Assembly: GCA_023078685.1 (NCBI GenBank)
Contig: JALGAS010000003.1
Span: 1,488,001 to 1,552,000 of the forward strand
Direction of reading: 5' to 3'
Origin: Neopestalotiopsis rosae
Lineage: Eukaryota; Ascomycota; Sordariomycetes; Amphisphaeriales; Sporocadaceae
Length of the DNA: 64,000 nt
Below, piece after piece: positions 12,155 through 22,864 of the stretch. Each line of letters opens with the position of its first letter. Position 1 is the stretch's first letter. The notes under the pieces were generated by a model. The model was given only the letters and a program-made list of their open reading frames with translations. It searched no databases and was not told where the DNA came from. The translations under genes and the position numbers were made by a program.

Positions 12155-12870
12155 GCACAGATGTATATTCTAAAGAAGAATGATGAAATAATGTCGTACT
12201 TGAGGCCTTGCAGGAGAGCCATATAATATTATGAGGTCCGCAGGCCTGCCATGACCTCTGTCATGATAGAAGTCTGCCTGTGTCTGAGTGTACCGAGGTC
12301 TGCGACTGAGCACATATATGACAAAGATAGGAACCAGGCCATGGCGGCTTACCGTACCTTCCGAGATGTCGTGTGGCTGTATGCCCTATAAGAAATCAAT
12401 ACGCATTCCGCATTCACCGAAACGCGATTTGGATATCCTGACTAGTTCATCCACGGTCAGTAATTGAAGTTGTCTCGAAGAGGGTCAAAGTATAGCGAAT
12501 ACACATTCCGAACGGGAGTGTTCTAACTACTACATAGAACCAAAACTGGAAGCGATATGTAATTCTAGTGCTTTCAGCTCGAGACCACGAAGCAAGCCGT
12601 AGCCAGCAACGTTCAATGGGGTTCGAATTATGAGCAGCAGATTTCCCGGGGTGAGAGAGGCTTTCGATCATGACATTTCTTCAAATTCCATAGGAAACAA
12701 AGATGTAGACATTAGCTAGGTAATTTCGCAACCAGTGCCTTATTCGTTGCTCGATAACAAGCACAGCCCTGACCCTAGTTGCAGTCCGAGAACCCAGAAA
12801 GCCTTGAAGCTGGAAATTTTCAACGTCAAGTACGCCCAACAAAGCGGATATCGAGTATGTAAGGCAAGTG

Positions 12871-14115
12871 CTATAACTCTGTTTGCTTGCCATCGCCTGA
12901 GCCAGGATACCTGCCTCGGCCCCAATCAAAAGGGTCTCCCCCAGGCATACACAAGCCCAGGCGCCAGAAATAGTCTCTGTGTGCAAAGAACAACTGCCAG
13001 AGCTTGAACTTTGTGGGAAACCCCCATCGCTTCTCTGCACGCATCTCTCCCTCTTCTGCCGCGAGAGCAAGGAGCTCATCCCGGGCGGCCCTGGAGAGCT
13101 CTGCCTCGCCCTCGGATCCCGCAGCACATTTCGGATCATAGTCGCCTGTGCACGGCCAAATGTCCTCAGGGGCAGGAGCCAGATCGGGTTTCGAGATGAA
13201 GATCTCACCGGCATGAGATCTGTAGCCCCAGTCATGAAGCGGTAAAAGTGGTACGGGATCGTCAATATGGGTGAGCCGTCGGTAGGTCCAGTCCTCCGGA
13301 TCTGTTTCATTGTCCTTGAGGTCGAAGACGGTGTCCAGGTAACGCACAAAGCCACCGTTGCCCACCCTGGGCTCCCCGAATGTGGTCACCGTGATATTAT
13401 GCCAGCCCAATATCACCCTCATTTCCAGAGCTGCTAGGGCTGCTACAGCACCCCCAAGGCTGTGCCCGATGAGGTAGATGGGATAGTCGGGATATTGAGA
13501 CACCAGCGGCTTAAGCGTAGGCAAAACATCCTCCCGTGCGTTTGTCCATGAGGCCAAGAAACCCATATGCACAGTACAATTATGACACCTATGCTCTGGT
13601 TCTTGCGGGGGACTTTCGCCTCCGTCTTCTGGGGATGGGTAAGGAACATACTCCTGTGGCACCGTACTAAGATCCACCACAGTATTCGTGATGCTGTAGG
13701 TCCCTCGAAAGGCAATGATGATTGCAGGCTGCTTGTCGTTTCCATGTGGCCCCGTACTTTGCTTGGACCCCAGATTTGCGCCATGGTCAACTGCTATATA
13801 GCCGCAGCTATCGCTCATCAAGACCCCAGTGTTCCATGTCGTGACCAACTGCAATGTTGGGAAGTCCTTGCAGCGCGAGGCGCACTCAAAAGGCCGCGAC
13901 AGACCGGTAGTTCCCACACAGTAGGCGATATCGACGAGTCGGGATAACCGTTCGAGGGTGGCGAAGAAGTGGTTGGATATAGTCTTGTGATGCGGACGAC
14001 TGTTCTGAGGATCGAGATATTGTTGAGACGACGAGTGCGACGGCGAACCCAGAATCAGCCCTACCTGGCAGACCGCCAGAAGTATCGTTAAAAGTGTCGA
14101 CAATGTCGACTTCAT
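12871..14115 (-). CDS. Secreted class-3 lipase (Lipase_3 alpha/beta hydrolase)
   Basis: A single exon of 414 residues. Residues 1-23 form a hydrophobic signal peptide ending near LILGSPS, so the enzyme should enter the secretory pathway. The nucleophile elbow GHSLGG places the catalytic Ser at 219. An Asp in THIDDPVPLLP (285/286) and His301 in SHAGEIFI complete the expected triad, and IIAFRGT (134-139) matches the oxyanion region. FGEPRVGN (246-253) is the usual Lipase_3 motif after the elbow. Family members cleave triacylglycerols or feruloyl-type esters; the substrate cannot be read here. The C-terminal extension after residue 310 (SEGEAELSRAARDELLALAAEE onward) is charged and longer than in the compact Thermomyces-type lipases. 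Sequons such as NCT and NIT offer N-glycosylation sites. Confidence 0.92.
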   Translation of the reverse strand: MKSTLSTLLTILLAVCQVGLILGSPSHSSSQQYLDPQNSRPHHKTISNHFFATLERLSRLVDIAYCVGTTGLSRPFECASRCKDFPTLQLVTTWNTGVLMSDSCGYIAVDHGANLGSKQSTGPHGNDKQPAIIIAFRGTYSITNTVVDLSTVPQEYVPYPSPEDGGESPPQEPEHRCHNCTVHMGFLASWTNAREDVLPTLKPLVSQYPDYPIYLIGHSLGGAVAALAALEMRVILGWHNITVTTFGEPRVGNGGFVRYLDTVFDLKDNETDPEDWTYRRLTHIDDPVPLLPLHDWGYRSHAGEIFISKPDLAPAPEDIWPCTGDYDPKCAAGSEGEAELSRAARDELLALAAEEGEMRAEKRWGFPTKFKLWQLFFAHRDYFWRLGLCMPGGDPFDWGRGRYPGSGDGKQTEL

Positions 14116-14886
14116 ATTGTTGTTGGTGAAGCGCGGACTTGCAAGTTGTTACAGTTGAAGTTACGATGATGTCAGTATCGTGTGACAGCTCGCTATGCAA
14201 CTGCGAACCATAATGAGATCTGATCAGGTCTTGGAGGAAAAATTGAGGGAATAACAGAGTTTATGTTCGTCGGCGGTAGGTATTAGGTCGTGGAATTGCT
14301 GTTGACAGAGTCCAGCACGAAGCAGCCGACTGAAGCGCTCATGATGGCACGTCACTGCCACCGAGGAGCAGTCGTGTGATCGAATGGTTGGGAAATGGGA
14401 AAGGTAGGTCCATGCCCAGTTGAGCACCAAAACGTTTATGAACAAGCTTGTTTTGGGGCTAGCATCACCTGAAGGTCCCAAATGCTGGGGAAGCTCACGG
14501 GGGGCTTGGCGCCAACGCGGGGTGCCGTGATGCGCTACTTGATCAGGCATGGTAATAGACGCCACACCTAGAAAACCACCAACCAACTTTCTTTGTCTGC
14601 TGTGCGTATAGTGACATTTCAATAACAGTCCCTGATTTCGCCCATTGTTTTATTCAATGTAGGAAGTTGTTGGAATGATCTGATTATTTTTATCTCATCC
14701 TCGTCTACTCATACTAGTTAGACATAGGTATCCCTGCAGCGTGAAAACATGATGCTGCAAACAGAAAGCTCGTGGCAACTCATTATGGGCCATCTGAATT
14801 CGGATACCGATTATACAATTACGAGGCTTGAAACCTCCTCCATTATATCGACAAAGATTCTTTTACAACCACAGCGCGATGCTCAA
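14116..14886. other. Intergenic between two minus-strand secreted-protein genes
   Basis: No supported gene. It holds the lipase upstream region and the 3' side of the AA1-like gene. A 132-codon frame here has no recognisable features. Confidence 0.5.
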
Positions 14887-15437
14887 TTAGCTGCTGATGG
14901 GGTTGATGGCCGTAAATTCCTCAGTGGTCGTTACATTGGTCGTACATGTCTGGCCTCCGTAGGCGGTTGTGCAAGTCAGGTTAAACTGAGCACTGCCAGA
15001 TGCCTCGTACTTTGCGCCCGACTCGCTGGAACGAAAATGTCAGCATGGGGCTCGAAGACACACAAATCAGTAATGAGTTGTAGTTACCTGTCGGGACAAG
15101 CCTTCTCAATCATGGTCAAGCCCTTGATTCCAGTGGTCTGATAGATGAATTGAACGTTTTCGTTGTCGCAGTAGTACCGCGCGGTACCGCCGTTGGGACT
15201 TGTGGAGACTGAAGTCGAGTTCTGCTCGCAGCTGGTGTCGATGCCGGTGGCAGAGTCTGTGAAATGGAACGAGATGGAGTCAAATGTGCCATTTGCCTGT
15301 TCGCTAAAGGTTGTGAAGCTGTTGATGCTGAATGAAGCGGGTAATGTGCAGGCAGAGGCAGCGAGCTCAACGGGAGCAACAAACGCCGAAGAGGCGATCT
15401 CAGCCAAGAGGCCAGCGACGAGGGTAGAGTAGCGCAT
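14887..15437 (-). CDS. AA1-like small secreted protein
   Basis: Two exons (15437-15088 and 15025-14887) joined by a 62-nt intron with GTAACT donor and TTCCAG acceptor give 162 residues. The N-terminus (MRYSTLVAGLLAEIASSAFVAP) is a signal peptide. The mature part has six Cys in a pattern like the Alt a 1 / AA1-like beta-barrel fold: C..PASFSINSF near the start, a SISFHFTDS strand, TSCEQN, RYYCDNE, EKACPDS, NLTCTT and GQTCTT. Sequons at NGT, NST, NLT and NVT suggest glycosylation. Fungal relatives are secreted, often during host or plant contact, and some are allergens or elicitors. A role here is inference. Family placement rests on pattern, not on an alignment. Confidence 0.8.
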
Positions 15438-17518
15438 GGTTGATAATGTGATGATGTGATGATTTGACAGGTTTGATGTCGCTTTCTTCTTCTTTTGTTA
15501 TTTGGGTAAACGGCTAAGTTGACAGTCGTAGTAGTTGTTATTGACAAGAAAGAGAAGAGGAAGAATGACGAGTAAGGGTAGAAGTAGTATTTGCAGAAAA
15601 GGGAAGATACCTGCTATATCTAGACAGTGGATGGATGATCTTTTGGACCCTCCGTGCACGTTTATAGTAGACCACAAAAAAAGATGGAAACCAGCACTGC
15701 CAGGCACAGAATCCTACATCACAATTTGAACGTACTTTCCCGACCACACAAGCAAGGTCATTTTTCCGGGTCCTACGAAGGAACTGGGAGCCAAAGGAAC
15801 TGCTGGGCCGCCAAAGCCGGGCGTCCATTCGCGCATAGCAGGCAAACAGCGTTCTCTAGACGCATTAGTTTCTCGATCTTCCCCTGCCAAGAATGACCGA
15901 ATCCGGCATTCCATCGCCTGCCCTTGCCTGGCTTGTCAACTTGCCTGGTAGGCAAACTGCAAAGTTGGTAGCACGGCACCACGTACCTGAAAAATGCAGG
16001 TCATGAATGCAGATCGCTGACGCAGTCGTCCGAGCCGTCGTCCGAAAGGGGTCATCGAGCCAAACGAGCCAGCCCGAAGTGCTCCGTTGTGGCCTATCGG
16101 CACAACCCACTTCAGATCTCACCCAAAGCAAGACCGTCTTTTGGGTCTGTCCATCTGGATCGGCGAGCTTTAAGATTGAACGGTCCATAAAAATGCAGCC
16201 GAAACACAGGTTGACCCCGGCCTATACTCGATTATAGCCCGCAATACCCGTACCGCGTCCTGCCTTTGATAGGCTGCGGTGGACTGTTTCAAGTTTCAAG
16301 TCAAAAGACAACAGGGGGGCTGGGAGGCAGCTCGATGGCTTTGGACGGGCTGCGCAAGAATAGCATTCATGCAAAATGCTTGCTTTTCTTGGCTGTGGCG
16401 CGGCCTGTCAGTTGAGAAGTGGTTACACATTGTCCTTGGCTGCGTTATACTATCAACGTGTTGAGAGATGCTGTGATTGCAAACGCTCTATTCGTCTTGT
16501 GGATGCCGAAATGTTCTCGACCCTGACCGCCCATGAGCATGACAAGCTCGTCAAAGAAGCAATTGGGCTTCAGCATAGCCTCGTATCACCATGTTCGCTT
16601 CATGGAAGCTTTGCCAACGTGTGCTCCATCGGTGTTAAGCCAATCAACCAATGTGATACATCGTTGACGACACCAGGAGAGACCGCATTGTGACTCATCA
16701 AACACTGCCACGGAGCTCCGGAAGTCACGATTGAAGTACAGTTGGCACTATTCTGCCAGAAATCCGGTACGCTACGCAAAATTGTACGCACTCGTGCTCT
16801 ACGGGTGACTTTTCGCTTACGAATTGCATCAATGCATGATGCCTCGCAAGCCTCGTGTATAGAAAGTATGCGAAGTGGACCGGTAAAATCGTCATGGCGG
16901 ATATATGACGCTAAGGCGTCAAGATTTTAACCTAACTGCCGCCGTTTGAACAGTATGAGTCGATAACATGCAGAAAAGTTGTTTGCTGGTTGGCAACCTC
17001 AGATCTGGTAGACAAGGGTGCTTCTGAAACCCGACTTCCGCAGTAGAGAAAAAAAAGGCAAAGGGCAGATTACAATATCAGTGAGATTGTTTGATCCTAG
17101 CTGAATAGATATCATAAGATTTTGATAATCATATCAATGTTTCTTATCAGATGGATCTCTAGCATCGACAGCCGATGCACCATGGTCAACAGAATGTGGT
17201 TCTGAGCATGTGCAGGGGGCAGGTGCAAACGGTCCGGCGAGTCCAAATGCGCTTTCCAAAGTGGCGGGAGGAGGAAGTCGAGCAGCAAGCCACAAGTAGC
17301 TCGAGCCACATCCATTGAGACCCTCTAGCCACAAACACTAGCGCAAATATCTCTGTCTACCGGCTGATGTTCGGGCCACCAAGAATCGCACCCACCCACC
17401 ACCCACCTGGTGCGAAAACTCCATCGTGAACTTTTTTTCGGACTTGAGTTCTTCTCTCTTCAGCCCGCGAAATACTAACGACACCAACACCTAACAGCAC
17501 CATCATCAATCAGATAAG
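15438..17518. other. Intergenic upstream of the AA1-like gene and of RPL36
   Basis: A 2.1-kb divergent interval with no supported gene. The left end should hold the promoter of the AA1-like gene and the right end the RPL36 promoter, where a poly-T run (about 17431-17438) and CT-rich leader precede the start. Confidence 0.5.
15661..15666 (-). promoter_or_regulatory. Possible TATA box of the AA1-like gene
   Basis: TATAAA on the minus strand, 224 bp upstream of the start codon, in the context CTACTATAAACG. The position suits a core promoter if the leader is about 190 nt. No transcript data support it. Confidence 0.3.
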
Positions 17519-18305
17519 ATGGCCAAGGAAGCTCCCGCCAAGTCCGGTATGTGCAAATTATTTTCACCTGCGATGTCTGCGCGCTCTCGTTCTTGGATCG
17601 AGTTCGCAACGACGAAAACGGTGGCCAGTCTCTCACAACCTTTGCGCATGTTGCTAATTTTACACTTCAACAGGCCTGACCGTTGGTCTCAACCGTGGCC
17701 ACGTAAGATGATCCCTTTCCATCACATTTCTCGGTTCCCCGTCAGAACGGATTGCGCATCAGCGAGATTTCGACACGAAGACGAAGACCGAAGAATAGAA
17801 GAAGCACAATATACAAATATCACATAAGAGGAGGATTAAGAAAAAAAAGTCTTCTCACCGTCTCATCTCGTGGAGAATCTCTGCTGCTTGCCTTCACTCT
17901 CTTGACGAAGCACACTATGCAGACGATGGACGCTGGCTGACATGATATCTTTTTTTCCCCCGAATATAGAAGACCACCTCCCGCGTCGTCAAGCCCAGAA
18001 TCTCCCGCACCAAGGGTCACCTGAGCAAGCGCACCTCGTTCGTCCGCGACGTCGTCAAGGAGGTCGCCGGTCTCGCCCCCTACGAGCGCCGCTGCATCGA
18101 GTTGCTCCGCAACTCCAAGGACAAGCGTGCCCGCAAGCTCGCCAAGAAGAGAGTATGTTTTTTTCTACACGCCCGATCGCACCCCTCCCAGAACACCCGT
18201 GGATATTAACAACTATTCTTCTAGCTCGGTACCTTCGGCCGTGCCAAGGCCAAGATTGACTCCCTCCAGGGTGTCATTGCTGAGTCCCGCCGTGCCGGTC
18301 ACTAA
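17519..18305 (+). CDS. RPL36: 60S ribosomal protein eL36
   Basis: Four exons (17519-17546, 17674-17702, 17970-18152, 18225-18305) encode 106 residues, the family's normal length. Diagnostic segments are [50 protein letters not shown] and the ending [21 protein letters not shown], split across pieces. eL36 is a basic component of the large ribosomal subunit. The first two exons are only 28 and 29 nt, and the third intron is 267 nt, the longest in this window. All donors and acceptors are GT..AG. Confidence 0.97.
17703..17969 (+). other. Long RPL36 intron 3 (267 nt)
   Basis: It starts GTAAGATG and ends after a T/C tract at CGAATATAG. It is several times longer than other introns here. Ribosomal-protein introns can host box C/D snoRNAs. 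A CTGA sits at 17937-17940 and a GATGAT near the donor, but neither is a proper C/D pair in context, so no ncRNA is called. Confidence 0.7.
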
Positions 18306-18724
18306 ACGGTTTCGTCCTACTATGGGCTTGATTGATGATTAGGTGAAATGGGAAAAAGTTAAAATATACTCTCACGGCATGGCATGGTCTCGGCGTTCTA
18401 TCACGACAAATGGATTTCAGAGCTTCAGTCATGATGGGTGGTACGCAAAACAGGGCAGAACAGAAAAGAACTGCTAGTTTTTAGTCATTCGATGAATACC
18501 ACAAGAACGGGAGCAACAACAAGGCTTCTCATGACATGCCGCAATTGTTTTCACCTTATATCGCAAGTGACTGCATGATGACAATAGTAAACATTGGATT
18601 GCCTCCAATTACTCATGGAATTTTGACTTCTATCAGGTTCTATAATAATAGTGCTTGTAAACAAATCCGCCATATTGACCGGAACACCAATGCCATGCTC
18701 TTATCAGATATATCATGGGTCGTC
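18306..18724. other. Convergent 3' region of RPL36 and UBX4
   Basis: A short tail-to-tail interval that should contain both 3' UTRs. Nothing else was seen. Confidence 0.5.
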
Positions 18725-20233
18725 TTATTTCTTGCCAAGCTTAAGCCACTTGGGCACACCCTTCTTCTTACCTTCTCCATCGCCATCCTTTCGTTGCGAT
18801 GCTGGTTTTGCCGTGCTTGGGCCGGCGACCTCGTCTTCCTCCTCGCCCTGTGGCACCTCTGGCACGACAACCTCGATAGCCTTTTTCTGCTGCTCAACCT
18901 TCAAAAACGGCTCTTTCCGCACTTTATCAGTCACTGAGTCGTCCCACACCAGATTTAGTAATGTGTTTTGTCTGAAGCCGTAGCCTTTCACCAATTGGGC
19001 GGAAGGCCCTTCCTCATCTTTGATCGTAACGACCGGCCGACCGGGTACGACCAGGTGGAAATGGGCATCCTTGTATGCCATGACGTCTCGTATGGCCTTG
19101 TACAATGTATGGCCAGTCCACTCTGGCGTGATCCTCCATTGACCAAGAGTCTGGTCTGGAAAGCGTACGCGAACATCAACAGACTTTACGGCGGCAAGCT
19201 TAGCTTGCTCGACTGCAGCCTTTTCCTCAAGTTCCCGGTCAGACAGTAATCGCTTGTTCATGCCGGCCGTTTTGAGACGTTGTTGGTGCAATTGTGCATG
19301 TATGATACCGGGGACGTAAACCTCATCGGATTCGGTAGTGTGTGCTGCTGCTGGCGTAGAGTTTGTTGGGGCTGAGAAGATAGCTGTCGGTGCCAGGGGA
19401 TCAGAAGTTGTGTCGACTTCCATGGGCTCTGGTACAGATGACTCTGTTGTTGCGACTGGCGTCTGTGCTGCAGCATCTTCTTGACCTGAAGGTGCCACCT
19501 TTGGGGCATCTTGTGCTACTCTTGCGGCTGCTTCTTGAGCATTGGTCCGCGCAGCCTGGGCTTCCGCTTCCAGCGCCGTGGCATTCGCTGCCTCTCTCTC
19601 TTGCTGGACGCTGGCTTCCTCCTCAAAATACTGGGAAATATCGTTGGTAGCATCGACAAATGTCTTTTCGGTCTTTTGAAAGGATAATCGTATCAATACG
19701 TTGCCCTTGTTGTATCCCAGCTGGCTCATGGTCTTCTGGAAGTCGACAAAACTTGACAGGCTTCGGCTTTCGATCTGTAGGTTTGGCGACTCGTAGTACA
19801 ACTGGCCACTCCCACTGCTGACGCCGGTTTGGGGAATACCTCTAGCGGTGATATTCACCCTTCCGGCGCAGACAGTGCTCTCAAAATGTCTCAGGACCTT
19901 CCACACGGTCGTGTCGCTGGGCAATTTGGCCGTGGCCCTCTGTGCGCCAAAAGTCCTGGCTTCGGGTTCTGGTAGCTGAAGCGCAACGTTTAATGCTCCA
20001 GGCGTCTTGGACTTGGTAATGAGCTCAAGCTTGGCGCCAGCAACCAGACCGGCATTGCGAAAAGTGTTGGACAGGTCGAGCTCTTTCTCCTTGTGTTTGA
20101 GCAAGTACTTGTCGGGCGAAAGGTTGAACTTCTTGCAGGCCTGCTCCAGCACATCAGTCAGGTACGTCGAGGGCGTAACCTTGATGGAGGACTGGCGCAT
20201 GTCGACCGACACGACCTTTACTGTGGTCGCCAT
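18725..20233 (-). CDS. UBX4: TUG/Ubx4-type UBX-domain Cdc48 cofactor
   Basis: A single exon of 502 residues. The N-terminus (about 5-75) is a TUG-UBL1 ubiquitin-like domain: TVKVVSVDMRQSSIKVTPST, then LSPDKYLLKHKEKELDLS and GAKLELI. The middle has a helical, Ala/Glu-rich stretch after DISQYFEEEASVQQERE (about 215-265) and a disordered linker. A C-terminal UBX domain starts at VRVRFPDQTLGQWRITPEWTG (about residue 355) and ends near LLNLVW. The architecture is that of human ASPSCR1/TUG and yeast Ubx4, which bind the Cdc48/p97 segregase and help remodel or extract ubiquitinated proteins. The extreme C-terminus is basic (KKKGVPKWLKLGKK). It is transcribed divergently from the PUP3 proteasome gene across 928 bp. 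Confidence 0.9.
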   Translation of the reverse strand: MATTVKVVSVDMRQSSIKVTPSTYLTDVLEQACKKFNLSPDKYLLKHKEKELDLSNTFRNAGLVAGAKLELITKSKTPGALNVALQLPEPEARTFGAQRATAKLPSDTTVWKVLRHFESTVCAGRVNITARGIPQTGVSSGSGQLYYESPNLQIESRSLSSFVDFQKTMSQLGYNKGNVLIRLSFQKTEKTFVDATNDISQYFEEEASVQQEREAANATALEAEAQAARTNAQEAAARVAQDAPKVAPSGQEDAAAQTPVATTESSVPEPMEVDTTSDPLAPTAIFSAPTNSTPAAAHTTESDEVYVPGIIHAQLHQQRLKTAGMNKRLLSDRELEEKAAVEQAKLAAVKSVDVRVRFPDQTLGQWRITPEWTGHTLYKAIRDVMAYKDAHFHLVVPGRPVVTIKDEEGPSAQLVKGYGFRQNTLLNLVWDDSVTDKVRKEPFLKVEQQKKAIEVVVPEVPQGEEEDEVAGPSTAKPASQRKDGDGEGKKKGVPKWLKLGKK

Positions 20234-21161
20234 CTTGGTTGAATGCCACTGGGCTCGTTCGTTTCCGTATCGAGTTTTGCTTGTTGTCGTACGTCAGAGG
20301 GATGATGTAGGTCGACTTCCTCGAGGTGAGTGAGGTACACCAAACAGTGTTCCAATCAATGGTGGGGTCCTCCTCGGTCTCGTGTTGGAACAACGGGCAC
20401 AACGAAGGCTAAAGAACACTGGCGAATATGATGAGATGCTACTGTAACAAAAGCACAAGGTTGAATTTTGCCTTTCCCTGGAGGCGATGGTAGGAGTTAG
20501 AGACTGGAGATGCTATCAGAAGTGCCAGATTGTTCCACGGATTACGTTATGGCAGTCCAACAGGTCCCTACTTTGTTTTAAAGCAAGCAGGCAGCTATTA
20601 GGATGATGTATATCTGAATGGACAGGCAGGCTGTCAATCAGTCGTAGAGGGGCAAGCACGCTAAAGAGGTAATCGGGCAGTCGGCTTCAGCTAGTATAAC
20701 ATGTGGCCCGAGCACGACCCCAGTGACTGAACCTGTGTGATCCCTGCACTCAGTGCTGGCTTTTGGCTGGTCCAGCAGGTGCAGTGCAGGGAGGAGCGGA
20801 AGCTGGAGCTCTGCCATGGGGTCGAGCTGCCGCGCCATAGCGTGTTTGCCTTGCCATACTGGACCTGCCTGCTGCTGCTTGCTGTCGTAGCTTAACGAGG
20901 CGCTGGAAGCTGGAACACCAGAGAGCAACGACCAACCTTCAGCCTGACTACTGACAATTGACATCGCTGCTTCATCACCATTGACAACTCAACATCACCA
21001 CCACCACAGACCATCTTAACGAAACAACCCATTCTTTTCCATCTTGCATATTCGAGATCACGAACTCTTCGATATACATCATAGACGATAGAGCATCAGT
21101 AGCTCTTCGTTGAGCTGCTACTCTCTTCAATACAGCACATCACTCTCTCCAGAGTCTCACA
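20234..21161. other. Divergent promoter interval shared by UBX4 and PUP3
   Basis: The 928 bp between the two start codons hold no supported gene. Leaders on both sides are CT- or CA-rich (for example CATCACCACCACCAC near 20991-21005). A GC-rich central part around 20755-20900 contains repeated CAGCAGGT- and GCTGGA-like words that could be regulatory. Confidence 0.5.
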
Positions 21162-22097
21162 ATGGTAAGCCCATCCAGCCATGACTTCAATGAAAGTACA
21201 CAACAGCTAGCTAACACTCGCTTCAGTCATCGCCTTTCAGCATAAGTTCGTTCATACCCAAACTCCCCAGCTATAGTCCAAAACCTATCAACCGAGAAGG
21301 ACAAGAAGAAGCAAGAGAAAGCTGACCAGAGATTCCTTCAACCCTACAGATGGTGGCGCCTGTGTGGCCATGGTCGGCAAGGACTGCGTGGCCATTGCCT
21401 GCGATCTACGCCTGGGCCTGCAAGCCCTGACCGTGTCCAACAACTTCCCCAAGATCTTCCAGTACGGCGACGTCTTCCTCGGCCTCACGGGCCTGGCGAC
21501 CGACGTGTCGACCGTCTCGGACCTGTTCCGCTACAAGGTCAACATGTACCGCCTGCGCGAGGAGCGCAACATTGCGCCCACCACTTTTGCCAACCTCGTC
21601 TCCTCGAGTCTCTACGAGAAGCGCTTCGGCCCCTACTTTGTCTCGCCCGTCGTCGCCGGCCTCGAGCCCAAGACGGGCAAGCCCTTCATCTGCGGTTTCG
21701 ACTCGATTGGCTGTATCGACTTTGCCAAGGACTTTATTGTGAGCGGTACTGCCACCGACCAGCTCTTTGGTATGTGCGAGGGTCTTTGGGAGCCTGATCT
21801 GGTACGTAAACCCTCTCTCTTTGCTGTCTTGTATCGTTCCGAAGGCATACTCCGGGAAAGAGCATTTTGTTTGTCACCTGGGGTGGTGCCTTGGAATATT
21901 GCTTCAAGGGTATACATATCTCAAGCACATGTGACTAATTTTCGCGCTCGCAGGAACCCGAGGATCTCTTTGAGACCATCTCGCAAGCTTTACTCAACGC
22001 CGTAGACAGAGACGCCCTTTCGGGTTGGGGAGCACACGTTTACATTATTGAGAAGGACAAGGTCACCAAGAGATTACTAAAGGGTCGTCAAGATTAA
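21162..22097 (+). CDS. PUP3: 20S proteasome subunit beta-3
   Basis: Four exons (21162-21164, 21227-21245, 21350-21801, 21954-22097) encode 205 residues, equal to yeast Pup3. The first exon contributes the start ATG only. A 19-nt microexon follows and codes for SSPFSI plus one base, before [23 protein letters not shown]. Later motifs [50 protein letters not shown] and [14 protein letters not shown] are typical of beta-3. Beta-3 is a structural, non-catalytic ring subunit made without a processed threonine propeptide, and NGG near the N-terminus fits that. The start is supported by family N-termini of the MS..S-NGG type and by the GTAAGC donor directly after ATG. Confidence 0.95.
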
Positions 22098-22864
22098 ACG
22101 GGTTGGACACTTGAGACGTCAAGGATTACAAATGGTCTCGACTTTTCCCTGCTGAGATGAAGACGTCCGGGTCCTTTTGCCATCACCAGACTGTCTACAT
22201 ACTTAAGAATCTCCCGTCAACAACGTGAGGAAGCAAAGCACAAGTCGAGTTGTGAAGCATGCATGGAAGTCGGTTAGACGGACAGGGAATTAGCTGTTCC
22301 ACACGAAGATAGAGCGCCTTTTGGGAGCATTCTAATGCCATATTGTAACAATACAGTTTGTTCTTGATGAATATCGTCAGCGGGATGGAAACTTCAGGTG
22401 TATCAATGCCCACTCTCTACGACCTAAACATGAAATCGGGTGCTGCTAAGTCTTTGGGCTTGCGTTCGAGAGAGCTTGGGGCCGGACGTATATACAACTC
22501 CTCATGCCAGCCTGATTCATTACCCCATTGTCAGCTCCATGTTTGAATATAATCATGTTTGGGTGACGCTGGTTAGTGTACAGCCAGCAACACTTCAAAC
22601 CTCAACACCACTATGGACATTCAAACTCGCTCGCAGGCATTAATAATCACATTTCCGCGAACAACGAAGAAGATTCATGGAACAAAATCTTTTCTCATTG
22701 ATGATGAGGATTGTCCACTCAATATTTCGAGCGGACACTATATACGTTGATATGATTTGTGTGATGTATCAAGGGAAACGGTTTGTTGTCAACGTCGCGT
22801 CCTATTCTCTAGTCTAAAATCTATCAAAAGACCACACGCGTCTAGATCATCAAATAGTCGCCCT
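22098..22864. other. Convergent 3' region of PUP3 and the Ca2+-ATPase gene
   Basis: No supported gene; it should hold both 3' UTRs. Short frames look like chance. Confidence 0.5.

Larger units (their letters stand above)
8940..12870. other. 3.9-kb gene-free region upstream of 14-3-3 and downstream of the lipase
   Basis: No supported gene on either strand: frames of up to 141 codons lack recognisable motifs and look like chance. Contents are a CT-rich leader next to the 14-3-3 start, a 13-bp direct repeat (9281-9305), pyrimidine tracts around 11390-11530, TG-rich sequence near 11664-11690, and a (TA)n run at 12140-12154. The size suggests a long regulatory region or an unannotated non-coding transcript; neither is shown. 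Confidence 0.5.

Noticed and set aside
12618..12631. GGGGTTCGAATTAT, resembling a tRNA B box
   Set aside because: No A box or cloverleaf stems can be formed around it.
14224..14622. 132-codon minus-strand frame upstream of the lipase
   Set aside because: Composition is irregular, and it lies in the probable promoter of the lipase gene.
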